Shown in pieces: positions 1 to 11,190 of a stretch of DNA of 57,474 nt. Location of the stretch: the NCBI GenBank assembly GCA_018066285.1, contig JAGHRS010000016.1:1-57474 (forward strand), read 5' to 3'. This DNA is from Candidatus Treponema caballi. Lineage in GTDB: Bacteria > Spirochaetota > Spirochaetia > Treponematales > Treponemataceae. The notes under the pieces were generated by a model that had not been told where the DNA came from, did not search any database, and saw only the letters and a list, made by a program, of their open reading frames with translations. Each line of letters starts with the position of its first letter. Position 1 is the first letter of the stretch. The translations under genes were made by a program, and so were the position numbers.

Positions 1-91
1 TTTCTATTTATTCTACACATGAAATCAAGGATAAAGCAAGAAAATATAAAAAAAAACATTAAAAAAACGGTCTTTTTTATATTTTTGTCTG
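1..91. other. AT-rich intergenic edge
   Basis: AT-rich sequence downstream of the minus-strand esterase, cut by the window edge. It holds only a weak A-run/CGGTC/T-run self-complementary stretch at about 62-79 that might act as a terminator for the esterase. No gene is visible. Confidence 0.4.
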
Positions 92-1459
92 CTAATCTTT
101 TTCCTGATGGCTTTTTACATCAAAAACCATCTTATCCGGTTTTGCCGTACTGAATGTGTTCCATTCAGGCAGCCTGTTATCTTCATAATCAATGCCGTTC
201 GGATTTCCGGTCTTGATGAAGTTGCAGAGGTAATTGCACATCTGCCGTGAAATATCATAGTGAACGCCGGTAAACGGCCTCCAGCATTTTGCAAGTGTCT
301 CAAACCAGAACCACAGATCGACTGAGTGGAACTTTCCGGCGTTGTCCCAGCCTGGAATCGGAACGTCGAACTCGTACATCCAGGTGTCAGTACTGTCACC
401 GAGCTGTTCAAGGGCGGCAATGTACTTCTTTATGCTTTCCTTTACAACGCCGACTGTTTCGTCTGTGCCTGGAACCGGAACCCTGAATTCATCCGTCGTC
501 TGGCCTGCAATAATAGGAACAGGCTTGAACTTTCCGGCTTTCAGAAGCGTATAGAAGTCGCCGTTTACGAACTTGTCGTCCTGAATTGGCAGCCAGATGG
601 AAACTGACTTAGCCCATCCGCCGAATTCTGCCCATTTTTCACGGAAGAACTCTGTGCTTCTGGTGCGTGCGTCCTTAAGGTTTTTTATGCCGCAGAAGTT
701 GAAGAACTCAACGCCTGCCTGTTCTGCTTCCTTCAGTGTCTTCGGCTTGAAAATGCCCATGTTGTCATCAATGATCATGCCGGAATCAACGAGTGCCCTG
801 CTGAACAGGCCTTCTGTTCCATGCGCAATCTGATGAAGGACTGAGCCACCGCCTGCAGACTGACCGCCGATAGTGATGTTCTCAGGGTCGCCGCCAAAAG
901 CAGCTATGTTGTCTTTTACCCACTGCATGGCAAGACGCTGGTCAAGAAGACCGAAGTTTGCCGGTGCATCAGGATTTTCTGCAGTGATTTCAGGATGGCA
1001 GAGGAAACCGAACATATTGAGGCGGTAGTTCATCGTTACGACAACGATACCGCGGCGTGCAATGCGCTCACCGTCAAATTCCATTTCTGCGGTGAAACCT
1101 GTCTGCCAGCCGCCTCCGTAAATCCATACGTAGACAGGAAGTTTTTCTTTATAGGTAACTGCAGGTGTCCACACGTTGAGTGTGAGGCAGTCTTCGCTTA
1201 TGGCAATGTCTTTGTCGACTGACCATTCGCGGCAGTAAAGATCATCTGGATCGTAGTAAGGAGTTGGCTGTACTGGAATTGCAGAGAAATTCCAGGCTTT
1301 GAACGTGCCCTCCCATGGATCTGCGGGAACGGGGGCGTGAAAACGCAGGTCACCAACCGGTGGCTTTGCAAAAGGAATGCCTTTATATGATGTAATTCTT
1401 GGGTCTGCGGCAGGTAAGCCTTCCAAAATACCCTGTTTAACAGTTGTTTTTCTTATCAT
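92..1459 (-). CDS. Type B carboxylesterase (alpha/beta hydrolase)
   Basis: A 455-residue serine esterase of the carboxylesterase type B / para-nitrobenzyl esterase family. Family signatures are visible: the oxyanion-hole run YGGGW near residue 115, the nucleophile elbow GGQSAGG with Ser at about 201, SEDCLTLNVW near residue 90, and a His in the late FHSVDLWFWF segment. There is no signal peptide, so it should act in the cytoplasm. It is divergent from a GH43 glycosidase across 62 bp, which suggests removal of acyl groups (acetyl or feruloyl) from imported hemicellulose oligomers. That substrate is inferred from context only. The start has no Shine-Dalgarno site. Length is slightly below the usual 480-550. 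Confidence 0.85.
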   Translation of the reverse strand: MIRKTTVKQGILEGLPAADPRITSYKGIPFAKPPVGDLRFHAPVPADPWEGTFKAWNFSAIPVQPTPYYDPDDLYCREWSVDKDIAISEDCLTLNVWTPAVTYKEKLPVYVWIYGGGWQTGFTAEMEFDGERIARRGIVVVTMNYRLNMFGFLCHPEITAENPDAPANFGLLDQRLAMQWVKDNIAAFGGDPENITIGGQSAGGGSVLHQIAHGTEGLFSRALVDSGMIIDDNMGIFKPKTLKEAEQAGVEFFNFCGIKNLKDARTRSTEFFREKWAEFGGWAKSVSIWLPIQDDKFVNGDFYTLLKAGKFKPVPIIAGQTTDEFRVPVPGTDETVGVVKESIKKYIAALEQLGDSTDTWMYEFDVPIPGWDNAGKFHSVDLWFWFETLAKCWRPFTGVHYDISRQMCNYLCNFIKTGNPNGIDYEDNRLPEWNTFSTAKPDKMVFDVKSHQEKD

Positions 1460-1486
1460 ATTTGATATTTTTAGTTTATTGGGAGA

Positions 1487-1515
1487 TTGTAATCCTGAAC
1501 ATCAGAAATTATACT
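1487..1515 (+). promoter_or_regulatory. Promoter of GH43 gene, TSS predicted at ATG
   Basis: TTGTAA, 17-nt spacer, TATACT. Six nucleotides separate the -10 box from the ATG at 1522, so transcription should begin at the A of the start codon. There is no room for a Shine-Dalgarno site. Confidence 0.6.
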
Positions 1516-1521
1516 GATATT

Positions 1522-2922
1522 ATGAAAAAGCAAGTTTTTAATCCTTATCTTCCCTCCTGGGAATATATTCCTGATGGTGAACCTCATGTCTTTAACGGCA
1601 GGGTTTACATTTATGGTTCTCATGATCATTTCAACGGATGGATTTTCTGTCCGGGCGATTATGTCTGTTACTCCGCTTCTGTTGATGACCTGAAAGACTG
1701 GCGTTTTGAAGGCGTTACCTACAAAAAGACACAGGATCCGCTTAATGAAGACGGCCACATGTGCCTGTATGCGCCTGATGTGACTGTCGGCCCTGATGGC
1801 AGATACTACCTGTATTACTGCCTTGATAAAGTTCCTGTCGTTTCTGTCGCGGTCAGTGACAAACCGGCTGGTCCGTTTGAATTTTACGGCTATGTGCATT
1901 ACAAGGATGGAACACGTGTCGGCGAGCGTGAAGGCGACATGCCGCAGTTTGATCCCGCCGTCATCACCGAAGGCGAAAGAACTTATCTTTATACTGGTTT
2001 CTGCGGAAACGGCATGAAAGACCGTAAGGGCGCCATGGCAATGGAGCTTGGACCTGATATGCTCACCATGCAGGGTGACTACAACGTCATTGTGCCCGGA
2101 AACGTGTATGGCGCCGGTTCTGGTTTTGAGGGCCACGAGTTTTTTGAAGCTTCTTCAATCAGGAAAATAGGGGATGTGTACTATTTCGTCTATTCATCAG
2201 TCGTCATGCACGAACTCTGCTATGCGACAAGTACATCTCCGCGCGAAGGCTTTACATATGGCGGCGTCATCGTCAGTAACTGCGACATGCACATTTCTTC
2301 CTATAAATCGGCGGATATGCCTGCTGCCTATGGAGCGAACAACCATGGCGGCATGGTGCAGATAAACGAAAACTGGTACATTTTCTACCACAGACAGACA
2401 AATGGAAGCTGGTACAGCCGCCAGGGCTGTGCCGAGAAAATCCGCATTCTTGAAGACGGCAGCATTCCACAGGTTGAGATTACTTCCTGCGGCCTGAACG
2501 ACGGCCCGCTTGAAGGAAAGGGAACGTATCCGGGGTACATTGCCTGCAACATTTTTGTGGAGAAAGACCCGTTCCCGTACATTCACGGAGACAAGTATCC
2601 GTTCATTACGCAGGAGGGCCGGGACGGAGACGAGAACGAAGGTTTTGTCGCAAACATCTATGACGGCGCCACGTTCGGTTTCAAGTACTTTGACTTTAAG
2701 GATGTGAAGAAAGTCTCGCTAACGACGCGCTGTTACATAAGCGGCGTATTCGAAGTGCGGACGGAAATCGGCGGCCCGGTTCTTGGAACGATACCGTGTG
2801 AGTTCAGCAATGTGTGGGTGAAGAACACAGCGGATGTTGCACTTCCGGATGGCATTCATGCGCTGTACTTTACGTTCAGGGGTTCGGGAAACGGTCAGGT
2901 TCAGTCCGTTACTCTTGAGTAA
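1522..2922 (+). CDS. Glycoside hydrolase family 43-like protein
   Basis: A 466-residue protein with the five-bladed propeller pattern of GH43 (arabinofuranosidase / beta-xylosidase group). Visible marks are an N-terminal PDGEPHVFNGRVYIYGSHD block, APDVTVGPDGRYYLYY, QFDPAVI, and the late catalytic-acid block GHEFFEASSIRK. A C-terminal region of about 120 residues with beta-rich sequence may be a carbohydrate-binding module. The ATG at 1522 is chosen because an upstream in-frame extension of 26 residues is hydrophobic, unlike the family N-terminus, and overlaps the promoter. No signal peptide, hence cytoplasmic. The 3' end overlaps the convergent araC-type gene by 14 bp. Exact substrate (arabinan or xylan oligomers) is not decidable from sequence. 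Confidence 0.85.
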   Translation: MKKQVFNPYLPSWEYIPDGEPHVFNGRVYIYGSHDHFNGWIFCPGDYVCYSASVDDLKDWRFEGVTYKKTQDPLNEDGHMCLYAPDVTVGPDGRYYLYYCLDKVPVVSVAVSDKPAGPFEFYGYVHYKDGTRVGEREGDMPQFDPAVITEGERTYLYTGFCGNGMKDRKGAMAMELGPDMLTMQGDYNVIVPGNVYGAGSGFEGHEFFEASSIRKIGDVYYFVYSSVVMHELCYATSTSPREGFTYGGVIVSNCDMHISSYKSADMPAAYGANNHGGMVQINENWYIFYHRQTNGSWYSRQGCAEKIRILEDGSIPQVEITSCGLNDGPLEGKGTYPGYIACNIFVEKDPFPYIHGDKYPFITQEGRDGDENEGFVANIYDGATFGFKYFDFKDVKKVSLTTRCYISGVFEVRTEIGGPVLGTIPCEFSNVWVKNTADVALPDGIHALYFTFRGSGNGQVQSVTLE

Positions 2923-3802
2923 GTGTAAAATCTCCGATATTGGCGATTGTTGAGGGGACGGTAATATCCTTGCCGTTTTTCTTGTACTTCATGGGAGTGC
3001 AGTTCATGTACTCCTTGAAGATCTTTGAGAAATACTGGATGTTGTTGAATCCGTTGTCCCTCGCAATCTCCGTAATGTTCTTATCCGAATAAATCAGATC
3101 AAGACATGACTTCTCAATACGATACATATTCACGTAATCGGTGAATTTCATCCCGGTGGATGATTTGAACAGGCGGATGAAATGACTCTTGCAGTAATTC
3201 GTCGTCTTCAGAAGGTCATCCAGACAGATGTTTTCCCTGTAGTGATCCTGGATGTAACGGATTGCAGTGTCGATTGCGGAAACAGATGTGCTTTTCTTGT
3301 CAAATACGGGATCAGAAATGATTTCCATATACTGATGTGTTTCAATGACATACGAGATGATGGTCATCAGGACGCTTTTAATCTGAACCTGGTAGCCGAA
3401 ACTTTTTGTGGCTTGCAGGATGGTCATCCGTTCTATGCATTTAAGCAGTTCGGGCGGAATCGTGAGGAAACGCTTGATTTTCATTTTGTCGAAGATGCGG
3501 CGGCAGGCATCAGTTTTTGAGCCAAACACAGCCGGATCGAAAACCAGGGCGTGATAATGGAATGTTGCTCCATCTGCTACGGCTTTGACAAGGTGACTGA
3601 CTCCCGGTTCTATGAAAATGACCGTACCCGCCTGGATGTGATGTTCTGTATTGTCTATGCAGAATATGCACGAGCCCTTATCGAGGTAGAACAGTTCGTA
3701 CTCGATATGATGGTGGAAATAATCGAAATAGATTGTCTGCGAAAACAGCCCGATGGGGAAATCAGGTTCACTTTTATCAAAGAATTCGTATTCTACACTC
3801 AT
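2909..3802 (-). CDS. AraC-family transcriptional regulator
   Basis: A 297-residue regulator with an N-terminal cupin-like sensing domain (HHIEYELFYLDKG, then AGTVIFIEPGVSH, residues about 30-90) and a C-terminal double helix-turn-helix AraC domain (residues about 180-280, with the typical second-HTH run ITEIARDNGFNNIQYFSKIF). It lies tail-to-tail with the GH43 gene and is the natural candidate regulator of the esterase/GH43 locus, probably sensing a sugar. A perfect 7-bp inverted repeat covers its promoter (3813-3839), suggesting autoregulation or control of a divergent neighbour. Confidence 0.9.
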   Translation of the reverse strand: MSVEYEFFDKSEPDFPIGLFSQTIYFDYFHHHIEYELFYLDKGSCIFCIDNTEHHIQAGTVIFIEPGVSHLVKAVADGATFHYHALVFDPAVFGSKTDACRRIFDKMKIKRFLTIPPELLKCIERMTILQATKSFGYQVQIKSVLMTIISYVIETHQYMEIISDPVFDKKSTSVSAIDTAIRYIQDHYRENICLDDLLKTTNYCKSHFIRLFKSSTGMKFTDYVNMYRIEKSCLDLIYSDKNITEIARDNGFNNIQYFSKIFKEYMNCTPMKYKKNGKDITVPSTIANIGDFTLTQE

Positions 3803-3812
3803 GATTGTAAGT

Positions 3813-3839
3813 ATGACGCGTTTTTTATTTCTGCGTCAT
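3813..3839. promoter_or_regulatory. Inverted-repeat operator over araC-type promoter
   Basis: ATGACGC, 13-nt gap, GCGTCAT, a perfect inverted repeat. On the minus strand the arms fall on a weak -35 (TGACGC) and -10 (CATACT) separated by 17 nt. The -10 ends 7 nt before the ATG at 3802. It may be the autoregulatory site of the AraC protein; clpB is transcribed from the other side, so an effect there is also possible. Confidence 0.5.
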
Positions 3840-3858
3840 CGGATAAATTCCGTAACTG

Positions 3859-3887
3859 TTGCCGATTGAGAAGTTTATCGCTATTTT
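3859..3887 (+). promoter_or_regulatory. Promoter of clpB, near-leaderless
   Basis: TTGCCG, 17 nt, TATTTT, then six nucleotides to the ATG at 3894. The AAAGG just before the ATG is too close to serve as a normal Shine-Dalgarno site. I see no CIRCE (HrcA) inverted repeat. Confidence 0.45.
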
Positions 3888-3893
3888 AAAGGC

Positions 3894-6503
<2,610 letters not shown>

Positions 6504-6518
<15 letters not shown>

Positions 6519-8705
6519 TTCAAGTTCCTCGAGTTCTTCCAGCTCTTCCGGTTCATCAGGATCTGATGGAGACTCGGGGACTTCTTTTTCTTCGGTCTTT
6601 TCTGCTGCTGGAATGACTTCTCCGTCCTCATCAAGTTCCTCAAGCTCTTCTGCTTCTTCGAGCTCTTCAACATCATCCGCTTCTGAGAAGTTTTTCTTAT
6701 CTTCTGCCAGAGCTTCATCTGAGAATGTAAGACCGTTGACTTTATAGTATTCCTCTGTGGAAATCTTCATGAGTTCAAGGAAATCATCCGTTGGCATCGG
6801 GCGGCCATAGAAATAGCCCTGGAAGTAATCTACTCCGAGGCGTGAAAGCCAGTCTGCCTGTTCACTTGTTTCAATACCTTCTGCAAGAACAAGCATTCCG
6901 AGCGCCTTGATCATCTGGATGGTGGAGGCGAGAGCAATACTTGCCTTATTGTTGCTGAACGCTTTCCAGACAATCTCCTTGTCGAGTTTGATAAGCTTGA
7001 ACGGCAGGTTCAGCATGTAGTTCATGTTGGAGTAACCTGAACCGTAATCGTCAAGGGAAAGTTCAACGCCGTTATCTGCAAGTGTCTGCATGTTTCTTAG
7101 CAGAATCTCAGGGGTATATGCTGTTGCTGTTTCCGTAATCTCAAAGTCGAGGATGCGGGACGGAATCTGATACACAGCCTGGATGGACATAATCTGCTCT
7201 GCAAGAATTTCCTGCATACACTGGGTGACTGACAGATTGATGTCGATTTTCTCAATACCGTAGCGTTCAAGATTGATTCGTGCCAGCGTACGGCAGACTG
7301 TATCAAAGACGAATTCTCCTGCACGAAGGATGACGCCAGTCTTTTCAGCGATTGGAATGAACTCTTCAGGAGAAATGAAGTTTCCTTCATCATCGCGCAG
7401 GCGGATGAGCGCCTCAGCTCCGATAAGCCTTTTCTGTGCCGTTGAGTAAATAGGCTGGAAATAGACTTCGAACTTATTTTCAGAAAGAGCGTTCTTGAGG
7501 ACGTGTTCAAGCGTAATGGTGCGGCGGCGGTAGGCAATGTCGATGTTGCGGGCATAAATCAAGGCGCTCTTGTAGCGCTCGTCATTGGCAACAAGGTGAA
7601 GGATATCGCTTATTTCCGCCGTACTCTGCGCTTCCTCAGGGCATGCAATGACACAGAGCCTTGAGTAAAGCAGAATGTGTGCTTCTTCTGCCGTCCACTG
7701 CTGATGGAACCTGGTGCGGATCTGGAATACGGCCTTTTCAATCTGGCGCGGATCTGCATCTTCAAAGACAAGACAGAACTGACCCATGTTCAGGTGATAA
7801 ATCAGCGTCTTTGGAAACTGTTTTTTAAGGAAGACACCGATTTCTCCGTTTATCTTATCCAGATGTTCCTGGTCGTACGTTGAAGAGAGGAAGAACATGT
7901 CATCTATGTAGACGCCGATGACTGTGATGTGTGTGTTCAGTCTTATCTGACGAGTGGTGATCATGTTGAATGCCTGCTGGTTGTACAGGTTGGTCACGCC
8001 GTCAACAAGCATTCCTGTCTGTTCAATATTGTACGAGAAGACCAGTACTGACAAAGCTACGGAGAAGCACTGTATAAGTACATCCGGGAAGAAAATCTGG
8101 AATACGGAGCCACCGAATGAAAAGAAGACGAAGCTGAGCAGAATGATTTTCTTTCCGGTTGCCAGTGTTTTTCTGTAACGATATATCATTGCAAATGCAA
8201 GCAGGATGTAATAGAACGTTATGCCGTACAGGGCGTAGAAACAGGTTGTTCCACGCACATAGAAATTCGTTTCTGTTAAGGTGAATGCCAGAGTCACCCA
8301 TTGTGAAAGGAATGGCGTCAGGATGATGGCAGTTTCTGCGAAAACAAAAGGTGTTATTACCAGCAGTCTGAATGTCCGTTTCTCAGACCCCTTCGCAACA
8401 TCGAAGAAGTTGACGAGCGCCGCTGCATACATGGTGAAAAGCGGCGTAATCATCATGTTCACCACATAATACACGACATTGACGGCCCAGATCAGCGGAC
8501 GGGAGACAAGCACACGTTCAGCGTCAGACATGTTCTGGAAATAGCCATATACGATATCAGCTACAGTTGCGATGAATGAAATGACGGTGAGATAGAGGAA
8601 AAACTTGTTTTGAAGCAGCTCCAGCTGGTTCCGGAAATAATAAAATATCAGAAGTATTATGAAGATACATACTGCTGCGTAATCAAAATCAAGGCAAAAC
8701 TGCAT
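6504..8705 (-). CDS. Membrane EAL-domain c-di-GMP phosphodiesterase
   Basis: A 733-residue protein with about seven membrane segments (residues 10-230), a degenerate GGDEF-like domain (the motif position reads MGQFC), and an EAL domain from about residue 400. EAL catalytic residues are present: GAEALIRL near residue 430, the NLS metal-ligand site, [13 protein letters not shown], the KLDKE lysine and AEGIE, so phosphodiesterase activity is expected, with the GGDEF part regulatory. The last 65 residues are an unusual acidic tail of Glu-Glu-Leu repeats, overlapping the clpB stop. The ligand of the membrane domain is unknown. Confidence 0.9.
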
Positions 8706-8711
8706 ATAAAA

Positions 8712-8740
8712 AGTATAGCATAATGATTTCTAAAGTGCAA
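8712..8740 (-). promoter_or_regulatory. Promoter of EAL gene, TSS predicted at ATG
   Basis: Minus strand TTGCAC, 17 nt, extended -10 TGCTATACT, then exactly six nucleotides to the ATG at 8705. This would yield a leaderless mRNA. Confidence 0.6.
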
Positions 8741-8752
8741 ACAAGAGAAATG

Positions 8753-9718
8753 CTATTTTTGGCCTGAAATCACAAGGCCCGCAATGGTCAGGATGATACC
8801 CGCGGCTCCCATCAGTGAGATTGTCTCGCCAAGAACGAAAAACGCGAAAACTGTTGTTACTACAGGGATGAGATACAGCCCGATTGTTGCCTTTACGGTA
8901 CCCAGCCCTGCGCATGCCTTGTTCCATGCCATGAAACAGAAACCTGATGCAAGAATGCCGAGAAACGCGAGACATGCGATGTTCCGGAAATCGCTGAACC
9001 GGGCGGCGTTTACAGCCGGTGACCAGTCGCAGAGGATTGTCTGTACGAATGCAGATGATGTTTCTGCCGTGGCCCCGTTCATTGACTGGAACGTGCCGGC
9101 GGCTGCGAGCGGAAGCATGAATAGCAGCGCAAAGAAGAACATCCGTCTTGAAGAGCCTATGTAATGATAGCCCCGTCTGTTCAGGACAGAGAGAAAGACA
9201 GAATATAAGCCCCAGCTTATGGCGGAACCAAGCGCAATCAGGTCGCCTTTGAGGTGAATGCCGAACGACAGCTCTCCGTTGAAACTGACAAGAGCGATTC
9301 CCGCTATTGAGATGATGAAGCCGGCTACAAACCAGCGGTTCATTTCCTTTGATTTCAGGAACAGCTGCAGGAACAGTGCCGTCCACATGGGCGAAATCGC
9401 AACGATGATGCTTACATTTGAAGCAGTCGTGTAAGAAATGGCAATGTTCTCGCTGAACTGGTAGACCGTTACTCCCGCGAGGCCTGCAAACGCAAAAAGC
9501 AGGTTGTCGCCTTTCCGTACGCTCATCCGCTTAGGGTAGAGCACCCACAGAAAGAGGTATCCCAGAAAATAGCGGATGAACAGTATTTCAAGCGGAGAAA
9601 ACGACTGGAGCAGCGTCTTCGTGCAGACGAAGGTGATGCCCCAGAAGAAAATGGTTATCGCAGCGAGAATCCAGCTGACCAGGTCCCCGCTGCTTTTTTC
9701 TGAGAGACCGTTACTCAT
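8753..9718 (-). CDS. EamA/DMT-family transporter
   Basis: A 321-residue inner-membrane protein with about ten membrane helices in two EamA repeats (first around residues 10-140, second around 155-310; the second ends GAAGIILTIAGLVI). Family members move metabolites such as amino acids, nucleotide sugars or sugar phosphates, and the substrate is not predictable here. The ATG at 9718 is chosen because it overlaps the stop region of the upstream symporter gene by 8 bp (translational coupling) and begins the first helix. The open frame extending further upstream is an antisense shadow of that symporter. Confidence 0.85.
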   Translation of the reverse strand: MSNGLSEKSSGDLVSWILAAITIFFWGITFVCTKTLLQSFSPLEILFIRYFLGYLFLWVLYPKRMSVRKGDNLLFAFAGLAGVTVYQFSENIAISYTTASNVSIIVAISPMWTALFLQLFLKSKEMNRWFVAGFIISIAGIALVSFNGELSFGIHLKGDLIALGSAISWGLYSVFLSVLNRRGYHYIGSSRRMFFFALLFMLPLAAAGTFQSMNGATAETSSAFVQTILCDWSPAVNAARFSDFRNIACLAFLGILASGFCFMAWNKACAGLGTVKATIGLYLIPVVTTVFAFFVLGETISLMGAAGIILTIAGLVISGQK

Positions 9719-11177
9719 GTCTCTCTGCAATTTCATCGACGATGCGCTGATATTCCGCTTCATCAATGCGGTATTTCTTTTTAAGGAGCAGCCATGCTCC
9801 CACAAGTGCAATAATCGGGAATAAGACCATGCCGAGGCGTAAGAGCAGGGTCTGATACGGCTCAACATTGCGGATGAACTCGTCAGCGGCTGATGTGACC
9901 TGCTCTGAAGTAAGCAGACCCTTGCCCGCGTCAGTTTCAAGGGAAGAAATCTGCTGGCTTGCAGTATAGATGCCTGAAATGATGAGGACGACGGTGACCA
10001 GTCCCTGCTCAAGGGCTGTTCCGAGCTTAACTGCGAATGAGCGGATAGCTGCGATGACGCTGTCATGGCGCTCGTGGAATCGGTATTCATCGTACTCAAT
10101 GGTGTTGTTGAGCATGACGATGATGATGAGGTTGCTGAATCCCTGGAAGAAGAAGATGACGAAGCCGATGATGTTGACCGCGACAGCACTCATCGGGAAC
10201 AGGTATCCGCATGCCATGAGGGCAAGGTACCCGATGATTTCGACAACGGTTGCAATGCTCAGGAGCTTCATGCGGCTGAACTTCTTTGTCATGGTGTCAT
10301 ACAGCGCCTGTGAGAAGAGGGTACCAAGACCGTACATGACCGTGAACAGGAAAATCAGGCTTCCACCCGTTGAATAGCCGAACTCAAAGAAGAAGAAGTT
10401 TGCACCGAACATGGTGAGCAGGCTGCTTCCCACATGGAACAGAAGCTCTGCAACACCTGATGCGATGAGCTGGTCGTTTCTCTTGAAAATGCGGAACATG
10501 GTGCCCAGGGTAAGTTTTTCAGCCTTTGCTTCCTTCTCAAGGTTTCGCGGCCGTTCCTTACATCCCACAACGACAAGTATCTGGAAGAGAATGAAGCCCA
10601 TTGCAACTGCATAGGCTGACCAGCGGAACGCGTTGACGGCGTTTCCGGCGATGATTGTCGGCACGACACCTGCAACGACGAACTGACCGAGGCAGATGAA
10701 GATACTCATGATGGTGACGAGCGAGTTTCTTGTAGCCGCGTCACTTGAAAGACTTGGCAGCATTCCCCAGTAGGAAATGTCGTTCATTGTGTAGGTCATT
10801 CCCCACAGAAGGTAGCTGACACCGAAGAATGCGACAAAGCCCCAGCCTGTAGGACGGAACGTGAAGAGGGCAGTAATGACGAGCGCATTCAGGATACAGC
10901 CGGCAAGGATCCACGGCTTGTATTTGCCAGCCTTGAAGTGGCTGTTCTCAATGATGATGCCCATCATAGGGTCATTGATTGCATCCCATACGAGACAGAT
11001 GACCATACAGAGACTGATGACGCTGAACTGCGCCACCGTAAGTTTCATTGTGTACTGGACGTACGTCATGAGGAAGAGGCTGATGAACGCATACGCTGCG
11101 TCGCGGCCTGTTGCTCCGATACAGTAAGACCATTTTGTCCGTGCATCAAGTGTAGGAAGTGATTTTTCTTCTGCCAT
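9711..11177 (-). CDS. GPH-family sugar:cation symporter (MFS)
   Basis: A 488-residue, twelve-helix transporter of the glycoside-pentoside-hexuronide:cation symporter family (MelB/XylP type). Signs are the early WDAINDPMMG and the following GKYKPWIL loop, both typical of this family. A strong Shine-Dalgarno AAAGGAG precedes the start. It lies 13 bp downstream of a GH3 glycosidase and overlaps the DMT gene, so the three form one operon. The likely job is uptake of the oligosaccharide or glycoside that the cytoplasmic GH3 enzyme then hydrolyses. Confidence 0.9.
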   Translation of the reverse strand: MAEEKSLPTLDARTKWSYCIGATGRDAAYAFISLFLMTYVQYTMKLTVAQFSVISLCMVICLVWDAINDPMMGIIIENSHFKAGKYKPWILAGCILNALVITALFTFRPTGWGFVAFFGVSYLLWGMTYTMNDISYWGMLPSLSSDAATRNSLVTIMSIFICLGQFVVAGVVPTIIAGNAVNAFRWSAYAVAMGFILFQILVVVGCKERPRNLEKEAKAEKLTLGTMFRIFKRNDQLIASGVAELLFHVGSSLLTMFGANFFFFEFGYSTGGSLIFLFTVMYGLGTLFSQALYDTMTKKFSRMKLLSIATVVEIIGYLALMACGYLFPMSAVAVNIIGFVIFFFQGFSNLIIIVMLNNTIEYDEYRFHERHDSVIAAIRSFAVKLGTALEQGLVTVVLIISGIYTASQQISSLETDAGKGLLTSEQVTSAADEFIRNVEPYQTLLLRLGMVLFPIIALVGAWLLLKKKYRIDEAEYQRIVDEIAERHE

Positions 11178-11190
11178 ATTTTTACTCCTT

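Noticed and set aside
3803-3893. CIRCE heat-shock operator for clpB
   Set aside because: No TTAGCACTC-N9-GAGTGCTAA-like sequence; the only inverted repeat there is ATGACGC/GCGTCAT.
9719-10189. 157-residue N-terminal extension of the DMT transporter
   Set aside because: Ser-rich sequence in the shadow of the symporter gene; the ATG at 9718 fits the family start and the overlap.
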